Below are positions 1 to 7,431 of a DNA stretch of 64,000 nucleotides, piece by piece. Positions within the stretch are counted from its first letter, which is position 1. Each line of letters starts with the position of its first letter. Origin of the DNA: Chloroflexota bacterium (lineage in GTDB: Bacteria > Chloroflexota > Anaerolineae > SpSt-313); the NCBI GenBank assembly GCA_029553955.1, contig JAKPJZ010000201.1:1-64000 (forward strand), written 5' to 3'. Both the position numbers and the translations under genes were made by a program. Under the pieces are notes generated by a model that saw only the letters and a list, made by a program, of their open reading frames with translations, did not search any database and had not been told where the DNA came from.

Positions 1-265
1 AGCACTCTTCGATCACGGTGATCGAGCTTGTATCCTCCGACACGGCGGGGTCGAGGGTGGGCACGTCACCGACGCCAAAGTTGGCGCGCACCACGTTGGG
101 GCGCACGGCCTTGGGGGCGGGCCCGGGGGTGGCGGTGACGACCTTCTCGATGGTCTTCGTCTCCGGCGTTGCCTGCGGGGCCGCTGTGGGGGCGGGGGTG
201 GCGCAGCCCGCGATAGCCGGGACCAAGAGCGCGATGAGCGCCAGGACAAGCATTGCCTTTCGCAT
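1..265 (-). CDS. N-terminus of ABC transporter substrate-binding lipoprotein (family 5, peptide type), partial
   Basis: The reverse strand from an ATG at 265 stays open to the window edge, giving 88 codons. Residues 1-20 form a lipoprotein signal peptide ending in AIAG, with the lipidated Cys at 21. A short Ala/Thr/Pro-rich linker follows. The segment near residue 73, TLDPAVSEDTSSITVIE, matches the start of family-5 (OppA/DppA-like) binding domains. Such proteins capture peptides or other small solutes outside the membrane for an ABC importer. A strong ribosome binding site (GGAGGAGAA, 272-280) fixes the start. The rest of the gene and its permeases lie outside the window, so the substrate cannot be inferred. 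Confidence 0.75.
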   Translation of the reverse strand, partial: MRKAMLVLALIALLVPAIAGCATPAPTAAPQATPETKTIEKVVTATPGPAPKAVRPNVVRANFGVGDVPTLDPAVSEDTSSITVIEEC

Positions 266-899
266 TGTGAGTTCTCCTCCCGATAGAACCTGCTGAAGAG
301 TTCGATCCTGCGACGGTGGCTAGATACGCCAGCTTGCCAGGCTACTGCCTCTCGAAGCCGAGATCACCTCCCTTCGCTTCTTTGCACAAGCGTTCATGGC
401 GGCGGGCGGTGCGGGCTACCGTGGGGGACTGCACGGCCCCGGCGATGCCCGAGCGTGTGGGCTCAGCCCGCGCTGCGTTGCGCCGGCACAAGCCGGTCGG
501 AACGTTCCCTGGGCAGCCCGGCAGGTGCTGCCGATGCCAGTACGTCGAACCCAGCCAACTATGATGGCGGCATCACCTGCCCTCGCTGGAGGGAGACAGG
601 GAATGCCTGGAATGTGGTCGATATGGGAAAGAGAAGCGCTGCTTGGCTATCGTTGGGCCAGGCCACGTTCTGCTACCAGAGCCCGAGCGCGGCCGCTCGA
701 GTGCACATATCTGGCTGTGACGCGCCGGCCGGCGCGCTGCCGCGACCGGCGCTCTGGATCAGAGCGCGCAAACGATACCTGATCGAGGAATACCTTGTAA
801 GTCTACAACCTCTTACTAGAGTCGGGAAGAGCCATTCGGACCTCGCCTATAGTACGAACGTACTACTTGATGGGGGGCCAACAGTACTATTGAGGCGTT

Positions 900-950
900 C
901 TTGCTGTGTTGGCCGGGGCGCCCGCGGGCGGCCCCGGCCAACACAGCAAG
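900..950. repeat. Long palindrome with CCCGCGGG axis
   Basis: Two perfect 20-bp arms (900-919 and 931-950) flank an 11-bp centre that itself contains the palindrome CCCGCGGG. It lies just beyond the terminator of the minus-strand sigma/membrane-protein pair. No T-run follows on either strand, so it is not a standard intrinsic terminator. The axis motif recurs in palindromes with unrelated inner arms elsewhere in the window (7207, 21751, 22897, 27366, 33927, 35264, 39007). Confidence 0.85.
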
Positions 951-954
951 AACC

Positions 955-986
955 CAAGACAAAGGGCGGCTTGTGCAAGCCGCCCT
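955..986 (-). terminator. Intrinsic terminator after the membrane-protein gene
   Basis: On the minus strand a hairpin with 11-bp arms (AGGGCGGCTTG and its complement, 963-986) is followed by a T-rich tail, TTTGTCTT. It lies 36 bp after the stop codon at 1022, the expected place for termination of the 2109-1022 transcript. Confidence 0.7.
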
Positions 987-1021
987 CCGCTGTGTTGCCG
1001 GGCTATGCGGGCCTGGCCGCC

Positions 1022-1390
1022 CTAGGCCGCGCGGGCCATGCTTTCTCTATGGGCCGGGCTCATCTGCTGGGCGCGATGGTGCCAGATCAGGGCCACCAGC
1101 CCGGCTACCGAGACGGCCGAGCTCACGGCTGCGGCGCCGATGAGGATGCCGCGCCGGTAGTTGCGCGGGCGCTGCAAGACGACCCGTGGCGCTCGCCGCT
1201 CGCGCGCTACGGCCGCCAGCTCGCGCCCGAGTTCCTGGCGAAACGACGCTGCGGGCGCCACCGACGCCAGGGCCGCGCGCAACCTGTCGGCCAACAGCGG
1301 CAGCGCTGCGTCGTCTTGCGCAGGGGGCTGGCCTCTCTTGGCTCTGAGGGCGGCCGCGATGCTGAATCCAGCCGGTCTCCATACAGACAC
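1022..1390 (-). CDS. Small single-pass membrane protein, possible anti-sigma partner
   Basis: The 122-residue protein has a basic, Arg/Ala-rich N-terminal half predicted to be cytoplasmic. One hydrophobic segment at about 81-104 is followed by a short polar tail. The GTG start at 1390 is preceded by AGAGGAGAG. The gene is the next one downstream of an ECF sigma factor on the same strand, 143 bp away, and is followed by a terminator. That position is typical for a membrane-bound anti-sigma factor. However, no zinc-finger HxxxCxxC anti-sigma motif is present, so the role is an inference from context. I recognise no named family. Confidence 0.6.
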   Translation of the reverse strand: MSVWRPAGFSIAAALRAKRGQPPAQDDAALPLLADRLRAALASVAPAASFRQELGRELAAVARERRAPRVVLQRPRNYRRGILIGAAAVSSAVSVAGLVALIWHHRAQQMSPAHRESMARAA

Positions 1391-1533
1391 GTTCGTTCAC
1401 TCTCCTCTCGGTCGGCGCTGACGCGAGCCTTGCTCATAGCCACAAGCTCATCTTCGCAGTGACGGCTTCTAGCCGCTTGTGGCGCGGGCGTGCCAGGGTC
1501 TGAAGCGGCTCAAGCCGCCACTACGGACCTCGT

Positions 1534-2109
1534 CTACTGCTCTTTCTGCAGCTCTTCCTGTAGGGCCAGCAGCGTTCGATGATAGAGCGATTTGATGGCG
1601 CCCTCGCTGCGCCCCATGATGGCGCCAATCTCGGCGTTCGACAGCCCTTCGCTGAACTTGAGGATCAGCAACTGCTGGCGCTCGGGGCTGAGGCGCCGCA
1701 CCGCCCGGCGCAGCGACTCGGCGCGCTCTTGGGCCTCGGCCTGCTCCTGCATCGTCTGGTGCGGCGTGGCGAACAGGCTGGCATCGTCGAGCGCGATGGT
1801 CTGCCGCTTTTCGCGGTCGCGGTACCAGTTGGCGACAAGATTGTGCGCGATGCGATAGAGCCAGGCCGAAAACGGCGCTCCGTAGTCCACATAGCGCTCG
1901 ATGTGAGAGAGTGCCCGGTAAAAGGTCCGCGCCGTGAGATCTTCGGCTTCATGGTGATTGCCTACGCGATGATAGACATAGTTGTAGATGCGGCTCACGT
2001 AGCGCTCGTAGAGCGCGCCAAAGGCGACCGGGTCGGCCTGCGCGCGCGCAATGAGCTCAGCCTCTGGGGCATCCTCGCCGGCCATCATCGTCAGAGGGTC
2101 CCTATCCAA
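1534..2109 (-). CDS. ECF-type RNA polymerase sigma factor (sigma-70 family)
   Basis: This 191-residue protein has the two-domain layout of ECF sigma factors. Region 2 spans about residues 30-95 and includes FGALYERYVSRIYNYVYH and the acidic HHEAEDL stretch. Region 4 spans about 128-180 with the helix-turn-helix LSNAEIGAIMGRSEGAIKS. It would direct core RNA polymerase to a dedicated promoter set. The reading frame opens with TTG at 2109, seven bases after AAGGA. The in-frame ATGs at residues 8-9 have a poorer ribosome binding site. The membrane protein downstream may control it. No target promoter can be identified from sequence alone. Confidence 0.9.
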   Translation of the reverse strand: MDRDPLTMMAGEDAPEAELIARAQADPVAFGALYERYVSRIYNYVYHRVGNHHEAEDLTARTFYRALSHIERYVDYGAPFSAWLYRIAHNLVANWYRDREKRQTIALDDASLFATPHQTMQEQAEAQERAESLRRAVRRLSPERQQLLILKFSEGLSNAEIGAIMGRSEGAIKSLYHRTLLALQEELQKEQ

Positions 2110-2158
2110 AGTAGGTCCTTGCTTCTAGAACCCTGGGCGAGCGGATTCGTTGCGCCAG

Positions 2159-2203
2159 GTCGAAAGACCTGACAGGTCTCCGAGACCTGTCAGGTCTTTC
2201 GAC
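2159..2203. repeat. gacctgtcagg-type palindrome
   Basis: A perfect palindrome with 22-bp arms around a single central base. Its core, CTGACAGGTCTC, recurs in diverged form at 14989-15010, 28517-28567 and 38160-38190. It ends one base before the stop codon of the degV gene at 2204, so it probably also acts as the 3' hairpin of that transcript. There is no T-run. Confidence 0.9.
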
Positions 2204-3049
2204 TCACTCCATGGGGCAGATGGCGAGGCCAATGACGCCAGGCCCGCCATGGGTAGCGATGGTCGGCCCGGTCTCGGCGTGCCACAGTCTGGCACAGTTG
2301 AAGCGTGTGCGCACGGCCTCTTCGAGGGCCAGCACCTCGGTCAGGCAATCGGCGCCGCCGACCCCGCACCACACCGGCGTCTGCCGGCCGAACTCGGCCT
2401 CGGCCAACTCGAGCATGCGCTCCACGGCCCTGGCCTTGGTGCGCACCTTCTCGCCCACGGCGAGCTTGCCCTGCGCCATGTGCACGATGGGCTTGATCCT
2501 GAGCATGGTGCCCACCAGGGCTTCCACGCCGCTGACCCGCCCCCCGCGGCGCACGTACTCGAGCGTATCGAGCACGAGCCAGGTGCGCATCCTGGCGCGC
2601 AGCGCTTCCAGGCGGGCCACGACGACGGCCGCCGACTGCGTGCCGCCCGCGACCATCTCGCCGGCGGCCACAGCCAGCAGCGTCTGGCCGACGGATATGG
2701 CCTGGGTGTCGAAAATGTGGATCGAACGCTCGGGGAGCATGTCGCGGGCCGTCTGCGCCGAGAGCACGGCGCCGCTCAGCCCACTGGAGAGGAGGATGCA
2801 CAGCACCTCGCTGCCGTCGGCTGTCAGCTCCTTGAACAGGTCCAGAAACTCGCCGGCCGAGGGCTGCGAGGTGACGGGCAGCACCTGGCTGGCCCGCAGC
2901 CGCTCGTAGAACTCGGCGGGGCCGATATCGACGCCGTCCGAAAAGGTCCGGTCGCCAAAGGAGATCTTGATGGGGATGACGTGGATGCCGAGAGGCTCGG
3001 CCATGCCGCGCGTGATGCTCGAGGCGCTATCGACCACAACCTTGATCAT
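2204..3049 (-). CDS. DegV family fatty-acid-binding protein (copy 1)
   Basis: The 281-residue product matches DegV proteins end to end. It starts with the core strand motif KVVVDSASSIT, has the lipid-site loop TSQPSAGEF at about 62-70, and contains the LEYVRRGGRVSG segment near 162. DegV proteins bind a fatty acid; in the FakA/FakB system they present it for phosphorylation by FakA. No fakA is in the window. A paralogue is encoded immediately upstream (3137-3979) and a third, more distant one at 41263. A sigma-70-like promoter lies at 3097-3125 between the two tandem genes, so each may be expressed separately. Confidence 0.9.
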   Translation of the reverse strand: MIKVVVDSASSITRGMAEPLGIHVIPIKISFGDRTFSDGVDIGPAEFYERLRASQVLPVTSQPSAGEFLDLFKELTADGSEVLCILLSSGLSGAVLSAQTARDMLPERSIHIFDTQAISVGQTLLAVAAGEMVAGGTQSAAVVVARLEALRARMRTWLVLDTLEYVRRGGRVSGVEALVGTMLRIKPIVHMAQGKLAVGEKVRTKARAVERMLELAEAEFGRQTPVWCGVGGADCLTEVLALEEAVRTRFNCARLWHAETGPTIATHGGPGVIGLAICPME

Positions 3050-3096
3050 CGCTCTGCTCCCCTTTCGCGGGCGTGTACGTTGCCTGACCTTACTCT

Positions 3097-3125
3097 ATTC
3101 TACCGCCTGGGAGCCAGGGCGTCAA
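3097..3125 (-). promoter_or_regulatory. Promoter of degV copy 1
   Basis: On the minus strand TTGACG (3125-3120) and TAGAAT (3102-3097) are separated by 17 bp. The -10 box is 48 bp ahead of the ATG at 3049, consistent with a short leader. Confidence 0.6.
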
Positions 3126-3136
3126 TTGCAGGCAGG

Positions 3137-3979
3137 CTATTCTGCGGGCACGACGCCCATGCCGAGGACGCCCGGGCCGACGTGGGTGCCGATGATCGGC
3201 CCGACATCGGCCTTGAGGGCCTGCTGGCAGCAGAAGCGCGCCCGGGCCGTCTCCTCGAGCTCGGCGCACTCGTCGGGGCAGTTGCCGTGGGCCAGCCCCA
3301 ACCACGCGGGCCTGTCGCTTGCCATCTCTGCTTCGAGGAGCGCCAGCATGCGCTCGACAGCCTTGGCCTTGGTGCGCACTTTTTCCGACGGCTCGATGCG
3401 CCCGTTCTCAATGGTCAGGAGCGGCTTGAGCTTGAGCATTGTGCCCAGGAAGGCCGCGGCGCCGCCAATGCGCCCGCCCTTTTGCAGATACTCGAGCGTA
3501 TCGACGACGAAAAGGATGCGCATCTGCGCGCGCATGCGCTCGAGCCGGGCCAGGATGGCCTCGAGCGGCTGCCCGGCCTGGGCCATCTGCGCGGCAGCGA
3601 GCGCCATCAGGCCTTCGCCGATCGACACGGAGAGGCTATCGAAGACGTGTATCGAACGGTCGGGCAGCATCTCGCGCGCGGCCTCAGCCGAGGAGAGGGT
3701 GCCGCTCAGCTTGTGTGAGATCACGATGCACAGCACCTGGCTGCCGTCGGCGGTCAGCTCCTGGAAGCGGCTCAGGAACTCACCGGCCGAAGGTTGCGAG
3801 GTGATCGGCAGCGTGCGGCTCGCGGCCAGCCGGGTGTAGAAACTGGGGCCGTCAAGGTTGACGCCATCGAAGAAGGACTCTTCGCCAAAGGCTACCTTTA
3901 GCGGGATCAGATGCACGCCCAGGCTCTGAGCCATGCGGGGCGTGATGCTCGACGCGCTATCGACCAGGATCTTGATCAT
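3137..3979 (-). CDS. DegV family fatty-acid-binding protein (copy 2)
   Basis: The product is 280 residues and collinear with the neighbouring DegV protein: KILVDSASSIT at the N-terminus, TSQPSAGEF in the lipid pocket and LEYLQKGGRIGG near 162. I place the start at the ATG at 3979, preceded by AGAGGAG. The frame is open for 36 more codons upstream, but that extension has no DegV similarity. The two genes face the same way and look like a tandem duplication that has since diverged. Presumed function is fatty acid binding for FakA-type kinase activity; which acids each copy prefers cannot be told from sequence. Confidence 0.9.
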   Translation of the reverse strand: MIKILVDSASSITPRMAQSLGVHLIPLKVAFGEESFFDGVNLDGPSFYTRLAASRTLPITSQPSAGEFLSRFQELTADGSQVLCIVISHKLSGTLSSAEAAREMLPDRSIHVFDSLSVSIGEGLMALAAAQMAQAGQPLEAILARLERMRAQMRILFVVDTLEYLQKGGRIGGAAAFLGTMLKLKPLLTIENGRIEPSEKVRTKAKAVERMLALLEAEMASDRPAWLGLAHGNCPDECAELEETARARFCCQQALKADVGPIIGTHVGPGVLGMGVVPAE

Positions 3980-4067
3980 CTCTCTCGCTCCTCTGGTGCA
4001 ACCGCTCGTGCGCTGTGGGGTTATTGCCATGGGCGTGCAAGCACGTGGCATGCCACTGGGCGCAGAT

Positions 4068-4097
4068 TTGGCAGGGAGGTGGTTCAACGTGTATACT
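4068..4097 (+). promoter_or_regulatory. Promoter of the fabF-like gene
   Basis: TTGGCA (4068-4073) and TATACT (4092-4097) are 18 bp apart in the gap between the divergent degV and ketosynthase genes. This would give a leader of about 70 nt before the TTG start at 4171. Confidence 0.55.
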
Positions 4098-4170
4098 TCG
4101 TGCCAGACGCCTAATAGTAGTAACCGCTGTGTGGATCGAAAGTTGCGCCGGCAAGCGAAGGAGGACTGTC

Positions 4171-5415
4171 TTGGACCACCGAGTCGTTATCTCGGGCATG
4201 GGCATGATCTCGCCGTTGGGCCTCTCGGTGGAGGAGACCTGGCAGGGCCTCCTGGCCGGCCGCTCGGCCGTGGCCCCCATCGTCGAGTTCTCCACAGAGG
4301 GCTTCCCGACGCGGATGGCCGCGCAGGTCAGAGGCTTTGATGCGCTGAACTACCTGGGTCACAAGGATGCGCGACGGGCGGGCCGTTTCACCCAGTTCGC
4401 TGCGGTGGCGATCAGTGAGGCCATCATCCAGTCCAAGCTGGATATGGACAGCGAGGACCGCACGCGAGTGGGCCTGCAGATCGGCAGCGCCATCGGCGGG
4501 CTGGCGGTGATCGAGGACCAGACCATGGTGCTGCGCGAGAAAGGGGTGCGGCGCATCAACCCGGTGTTTGTGCCCACCGTCATCGTCAGCGCGGCGCCCT
4601 GCCAGTTGGCGGTGCTCTGGCACATCCAGGGGCCGACCCATGCGCCGGCTGCGGCCTGTGCGACGGGCATTGTGGCCCTCGGTGAAGCGATGCGCAACAT
4701 CAAGTGGGGCGACGCCGACGTCGTCCTGGCCGGCGGCACCGAAGCGACTATCACTCCGCTGGCACTGGCGGCCTTTAGCCGGCTGGGTGCGCTCTCGACG
4801 CGCAACGACGACCCGGCGCACGCCTGCCGGCCTTTCGATGTGGCGCGCGACGGGACGGTGATCGGCGAAGGCGCGGCCGTGGTGGTGCAAGAGACCGCCG
4901 AGCACGCGCAGCGTCGCGGGGCGCGCATCCTGGCCGAGGTGCTGGGCTACGGCTTTACTGAAGATGGCTTCCACATGACGGCGCCGGAGCCCAACGGCGA
5001 GGGGGCGGCACGGGCGATGCGCCTGGCACTGCGCGAGGCGGGCATCGCCGCCGACGAGGTAGACCTGATCGTGCCCCACGGCACCGGCACGCCGCTGAAC
5101 GATGTGGCCGAGACGCGGGCCATCCACACGGTGTTTGGCGAGCACGCGCGGCGCCTGCTCATCAGCTCGAACAAGGGCTCGATCGGCCACACGCTGGGGG
5201 CGGCCGGCGCGGTCTCGTCGGTGGTCGGCATCAAGGCCATCCTCGAAGGGGTGGTACCACCTACGGCGAACCTGGAGAATCCCGACCCGGCGTGCGACCT
5301 CGACTATGTGCCGCACCAGCCGCGGCCGGCGCGGGTGAACACCGTGCTCGTCAACGCCATCGGCTTTGGCGGCCAGAACGCCAGCCTCATCCTGCGTCGC
5401 TGGCAAGGCGAGTAG
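4171..5415 (+). CDS. fabF: Beta-ketoacyl-ACP synthase II type (FabF)
   Basis: The 414-residue protein is a condensing enzyme of fatty acid elongation, joining malonyl-ACP to an acyl chain. The catalytic triad falls at Cys163 (in AAACATGIVALGEA), His303 (VPHGTGTPLND) and His340 (SNKGSIGHTLGAAGA), the same numbers as in E. coli FabF. I chose the TTG at 4171 because AAGGAGGA (4158-4165) sits 5 nt ahead and family similarity begins there; the frame is open further upstream. The gene stands alone, not in a fab cluster, so it may be a second or specialised ketosynthase. It lies opposite two degV genes, which also concern fatty acids. Confidence 0.9.
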   Translation: MDHRVVISGMGMISPLGLSVEETWQGLLAGRSAVAPIVEFSTEGFPTRMAAQVRGFDALNYLGHKDARRAGRFTQFAAVAISEAIIQSKLDMDSEDRTRVGLQIGSAIGGLAVIEDQTMVLREKGVRRINPVFVPTVIVSAAPCQLAVLWHIQGPTHAPAAACATGIVALGEAMRNIKWGDADVVLAGGTEATITPLALAAFSRLGALSTRNDDPAHACRPFDVARDGTVIGEGAAVVVQETAEHAQRRGARILAEVLGYGFTEDGFHMTAPEPNGEGAARAMRLALREAGIAADEVDLIVPHGTGTPLNDVAETRAIHTVFGEHARRLLISSNKGSIGHTLGAAGAVSSVVGIKAILEGVVPPTANLENPDPACDLDYVPHQPRPARVNTVLVNAIGFGGQNASLILRRWQGE

Positions 5416-5425
5416 CATTCGCGCT

Positions 5426-5511
5426 GTCATTGCGAGCGCAGCGAAGCAATCTCTTGCCAGGACAGGGCAACCCTGCCGCATTGGAGATCGCTTCGCTGCG
5501 CTCGCAGTGAC
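5426..5511. repeat. tcattgcgag-type inverted repeat (MITE-like)
   Basis: Two 28-bp arms, 5426-5453 and 5484-5511, are inverted copies with two mismatches and begin GTCA(T/C)TGCGAGCGCAGCG. The 30-bp centre is unrelated. The same end sequence, tcattgcgag, marks the repeats at 19491-19643 and 28598-28777. Confidence 0.85.
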
Positions 5512-5569
5512 TGTGAACGAGATCAGGGCGGAGAGAGATTGCTCTGTTGCGCCTTTTGTGCTACACTAC

Positions 5570-5708
5570 GAGCCGATCCGAAAAGTCGCAGCCTAGCCCC
5601 TTGTGGGCGTCGTAGATAGCGCATCTGGCGCCACCGCGAGGCGAAACGGGCACAAGCCGCCTGTGGTGGCGAAGGGGCCCTGGGCTGCGCGACGTTTCGG
5701 ATGGGCTC
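5570..5708. repeat. 139-bp inverted-repeat element, family B copy 1
   Basis: The element begins GAGCCGATCCGAAAAGTCGC and ends with an imperfect inverted copy; both arms are about 30-35 bp. TAC is present on both flanks as a possible 3-bp target duplication. The interior motif GCGAAACGGGCACAAG and the stretch AGCCCCTTGTGGGCGTC recur, slightly changed, in the element at 16380-16528. A short match to the latter also sits at 6516-6530. It ends 37 bp before the ATG at 5746, so it contributes to that gene's leader region. Confidence 0.75.
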
Positions 5709-5745
5709 TACGTGGCGCATGACATCGCCGACAGAGAGGACAAGC

Positions 5746-6408
5746 ATGAACCGCAGTGTCCGGTGCCTGCTCGTGTGCTGCCTGTTCCTCGGTGTGCTGC
5801 CACTTGTAGCAGCAACGTTCGCGCAGCAGGGTGCACAGGTCATCATCACCAGCCCGCAGCAGAATGCGACGGTGCGCGGGCTGGTGGTGGTGAAGGGGAG
5901 TGCGACTGTACCTTCCTTCCAGTTCTACAAGGTAGAGTACGGCCGTGGTGCCGACCCAAGCGATTGGCACATCGTAGGCTCGACGCATCCGGAGCCGATC
6001 ATCGACGGCGTGCTGGCTCAGTGGGACACGACCAGCCTGCCCGACGGTGTATATACGTTGCGCCTGCAGGCCGTCAAGATGGACGGCAACTATGACCAGA
6101 GCTTTGCGCGGGAGATTGTCGTCGCCAACAAGCGCGCGACAGAGACGCCGACTTCGGCGGCCACGCCCGAGCCGACGCAGTCTGGTCCGACAGCGACTCC
6201 GGGGCCGACGGCAACCCTGGCCATCCTGCAGCCGACGGCAGCCCTGGCGCGGCCGTCGCCGACGCCAACGCCGGTGCGCTCGCAGCGGGCGAGCCTGCCG
6301 TCGCTGCCCGTGGCGACGTGGCGCGAGGCTGTCTGCATGGGTGCAGGCACGATGGGGGCGATTGTGGCGGTGCTGGGCCTGGTCTTTGCCTTGCGGCGCT
6401 TGCTGTAG
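5746..6408 (+). CDS. Secreted, C-terminally anchored protein with Ig-like domain and Thr/Pro linker
   Basis: The 220-residue product has a signal peptide (about residues 1-27, ending near FAQQ). A beta-rich domain of roughly 90 residues follows, containing ITSPQQNATVRGLVVVKGSA and LPDGVYTLRLQAV, a pattern seen in Ig-like or Big-type extracellular domains. Next comes a Thr/Pro-rich linker (about 135-185) and a C-terminal membrane helix ending in Arg-Arg (about 197-220). It is therefore probably displayed on the outside and held in the membrane at its C-terminus. The start at 5746 is preceded by AGAGAGGA. Function is unknown; Pro/Thr linkers of this kind are common in Chloroflexota surface proteins. 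Confidence 0.75.
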   Translation: MNRSVRCLLVCCLFLGVLPLVAATFAQQGAQVIITSPQQNATVRGLVVVKGSATVPSFQFYKVEYGRGADPSDWHIVGSTHPEPIIDGVLAQWDTTSLPDGVYTLRLQAVKMDGNYDQSFAREIVVANKRATETPTSAATPEPTQSGPTATPGPTATLAILQPTAALARPSPTPTPVRSQRASLPSLPVATWREAVCMGAGTMGAIVAVLGLVFALRRLL

Positions 6409-6495
6409 CGGGGTCTGGAGCACGAAGGTCGCGAAGAACAATCGCAGCTATCGGCTACCTGCCGCGTGAATGGGCGCATAGGCCGACGTGTCAAG

Positions 6496-6524
6496 AAGGG
6501 GCTAGTCCTTAGGATTAGCCCCTT
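6496..6524. terminator. Hairpin between the surface-protein gene and pth
   Basis: Arms AAGGGGCTA (6496-6504) and TAGCCCCTT (6516-6524) enclose a further TCC/GGA pairing. It lies 88 bp after the stop at 6408 and 27 bp before pth. There is no long T-run, so it may slow rather than stop transcription. The right arm resembles part of the family-B repeat. Confidence 0.5.
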
Positions 6525-6550
6525 GTGGCGTTGCACAAAGGGGGGGTGCC

Positions 6551-7135
6551 TTGCATCCTGGCGATACGCTCCTGGTTGTGGGCCTGGGCAACCCCGGCGC
6601 CGAGTATGCCGGCAACCGGCACAATGCCGGCTTTCAGTGCGTGGCGCGCTTTGCCGAGCGGCATGGGCTGCGCTTTAGCTTTTACCGCTTTCGGGCCTCG
6701 ATTGCGGAGGGCACGGTGGCGAGGAGGCACGTGCTGCTGGCGCGGCCGCTGACGTACATGAACGAGTCGGGGCAGGCCGTGGCCCCCCTGGTGCGGCGCT
6801 ACACCGTGCCGCTGAGCGACGTATTGATTGTGTACGATGACCTGGACCTGCCCCTGGGCAGGATCCGCTTGCGGGCGCGGGGCAGCTCTGGCGGGCACCG
6901 TGGCCTGGATTCTATTGTGCGCCACCTGGGGACGACCGAAGTGCCGCGGCTGCGTCTCGGCATCGGCCGGCCGCCCTATGGCGATGCGGTGGACTATGTG
7001 CTGAGCGATTGGCGGCCCGACGAGGGTATTGCGATGGAGACGGCCTACGACCGGGCTGTGGAGGCCATCGAGTGCTTTATCGCGGAGGGGATCGTTGCAG
7101 CGATGAACAAGTTCAATGCCGGCGATCCAGATTAG
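6551..7135 (+). CDS. pth: Peptidyl-tRNA hydrolase
   Basis: The 194-residue protein releases peptides from peptidyl-tRNA that has dropped off the ribosome. Family motifs are all present: VVGLGNPGAEYAGNRHNAGF with the catalytic His at residue 24, YMNESGQAV near 70, YDDLDLPLGRIRLR near 97 and GGHRGLDSI near 115. Length matches the bacterial family. The TTG start at 6551 follows a G-rich ribosome binding site (6539-6546). It precedes mfd on the same strand, an order seen in several bacterial genomes, but a 296-bp gap holding a palindromic element separates them here. Confidence 0.95.
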   Translation: MHPGDTLLVVGLGNPGAEYAGNRHNAGFQCVARFAERHGLRFSFYRFRASIAEGTVARRHVLLARPLTYMNESGQAVAPLVRRYTVPLSDVLIVYDDLDLPLGRIRLRARGSSGGHRGLDSIVRHLGTTEVPRLRLGIGRPPYGDAVDYVLSDWRPDEGIAMETAYDRAVEAIECFIAEGIVAAMNKFNAGDPD

Positions 7136-7139
7136 TCGT

Positions 7140-7353
7140 TCTTCCGCAGGTCTGCAAGGAGGTTTGACCGGGTGAAGGCTTTGCGCCATCCCGGTACGGT
7201 ACCTTGAGGGGGGAAGCGGGTTTGCCTGAGCCAGGCGCCGTTCGCCGCCCGCGGGCGGCGAACGGCGCCTGGCTCAGGCAAACCCGCTTCCCCCCTGGGT
7301 CTGATCCGGGAGGTGGCGGAGCAGGTGCCCCGGACCCTACCCAGGCCGTCTGG
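7140..7353 (-). repeat. Palindrome-core intergenic element (copy at pth-mfd), with 90-bp perfect palindrome 7207-7296
   Basis: Positions 7207-7296 form a perfect 90-bp palindrome with no loop and axis CCCGCGGG. Read on the minus strand, the sequence ahead of it (7353-7297) contains CTCCGCCACCTCCCGGATC. The sequence after it (7206-7150) contains CCGTACCGGGATGGCGC and ACCCGGT. Both flanks match the element family described at 35215-35412. The copy at 33927-34055 shares most of the arm sequence, but here each arm carries an extra 7 bp (AGGCGCC and its complement) at mirror positions. No T-run follows. No tRNA or known riboswitch could be recognised. Confidence 0.8.
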
Positions 7354-7431
7354 CCTTGCGCTCTGCTGCCACATGCGAGAAGACGGACCAGTCCAGGGTA
7401 TGGCTGGTCGTGATTATTGGGAGGCCTTTCT

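Larger units (their letters stand above)
266..1021. other. Intergenic region, 756 bp
   Basis: No convincing gene is visible; the open frames on the plus strand have no recognisable domain and no ribosome binding site. The stretch from about 770 to 900 is less GC-rich than its surroundings. It contains a 14-bp palindrome, AGTACG-aa-CGTACT, at 851-864, which could be an operator for the divergent or downstream genes. A long hairpin (900-950) and a terminator (963-986) occupy the right end and are listed separately. Confidence 0.6.

Noticed and set aside
455-1462. 335-codon plus-strand frame in the first intergenic region
   Set aside because: No domain, reads through the hairpins at 900-986 and over the opposing membrane-protein gene, and lacks a ribosome binding site.
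2150-3718. 522-codon open frame on the plus strand across the degV genes
   Set aside because: It is antisense to two clear DegV genes, is rich in His/Gly/Arg/Ala of the kind produced by GC-rich antisense frames, and has no ribosome binding site or known domain.
7136-7431. T-box or other riboswitch ahead of mfd
   Set aside because: GC-rich structured sequence is present, but no T-box motif or known aptamer signature is recognisable, and the sequence is explained by the palindrome-core element.
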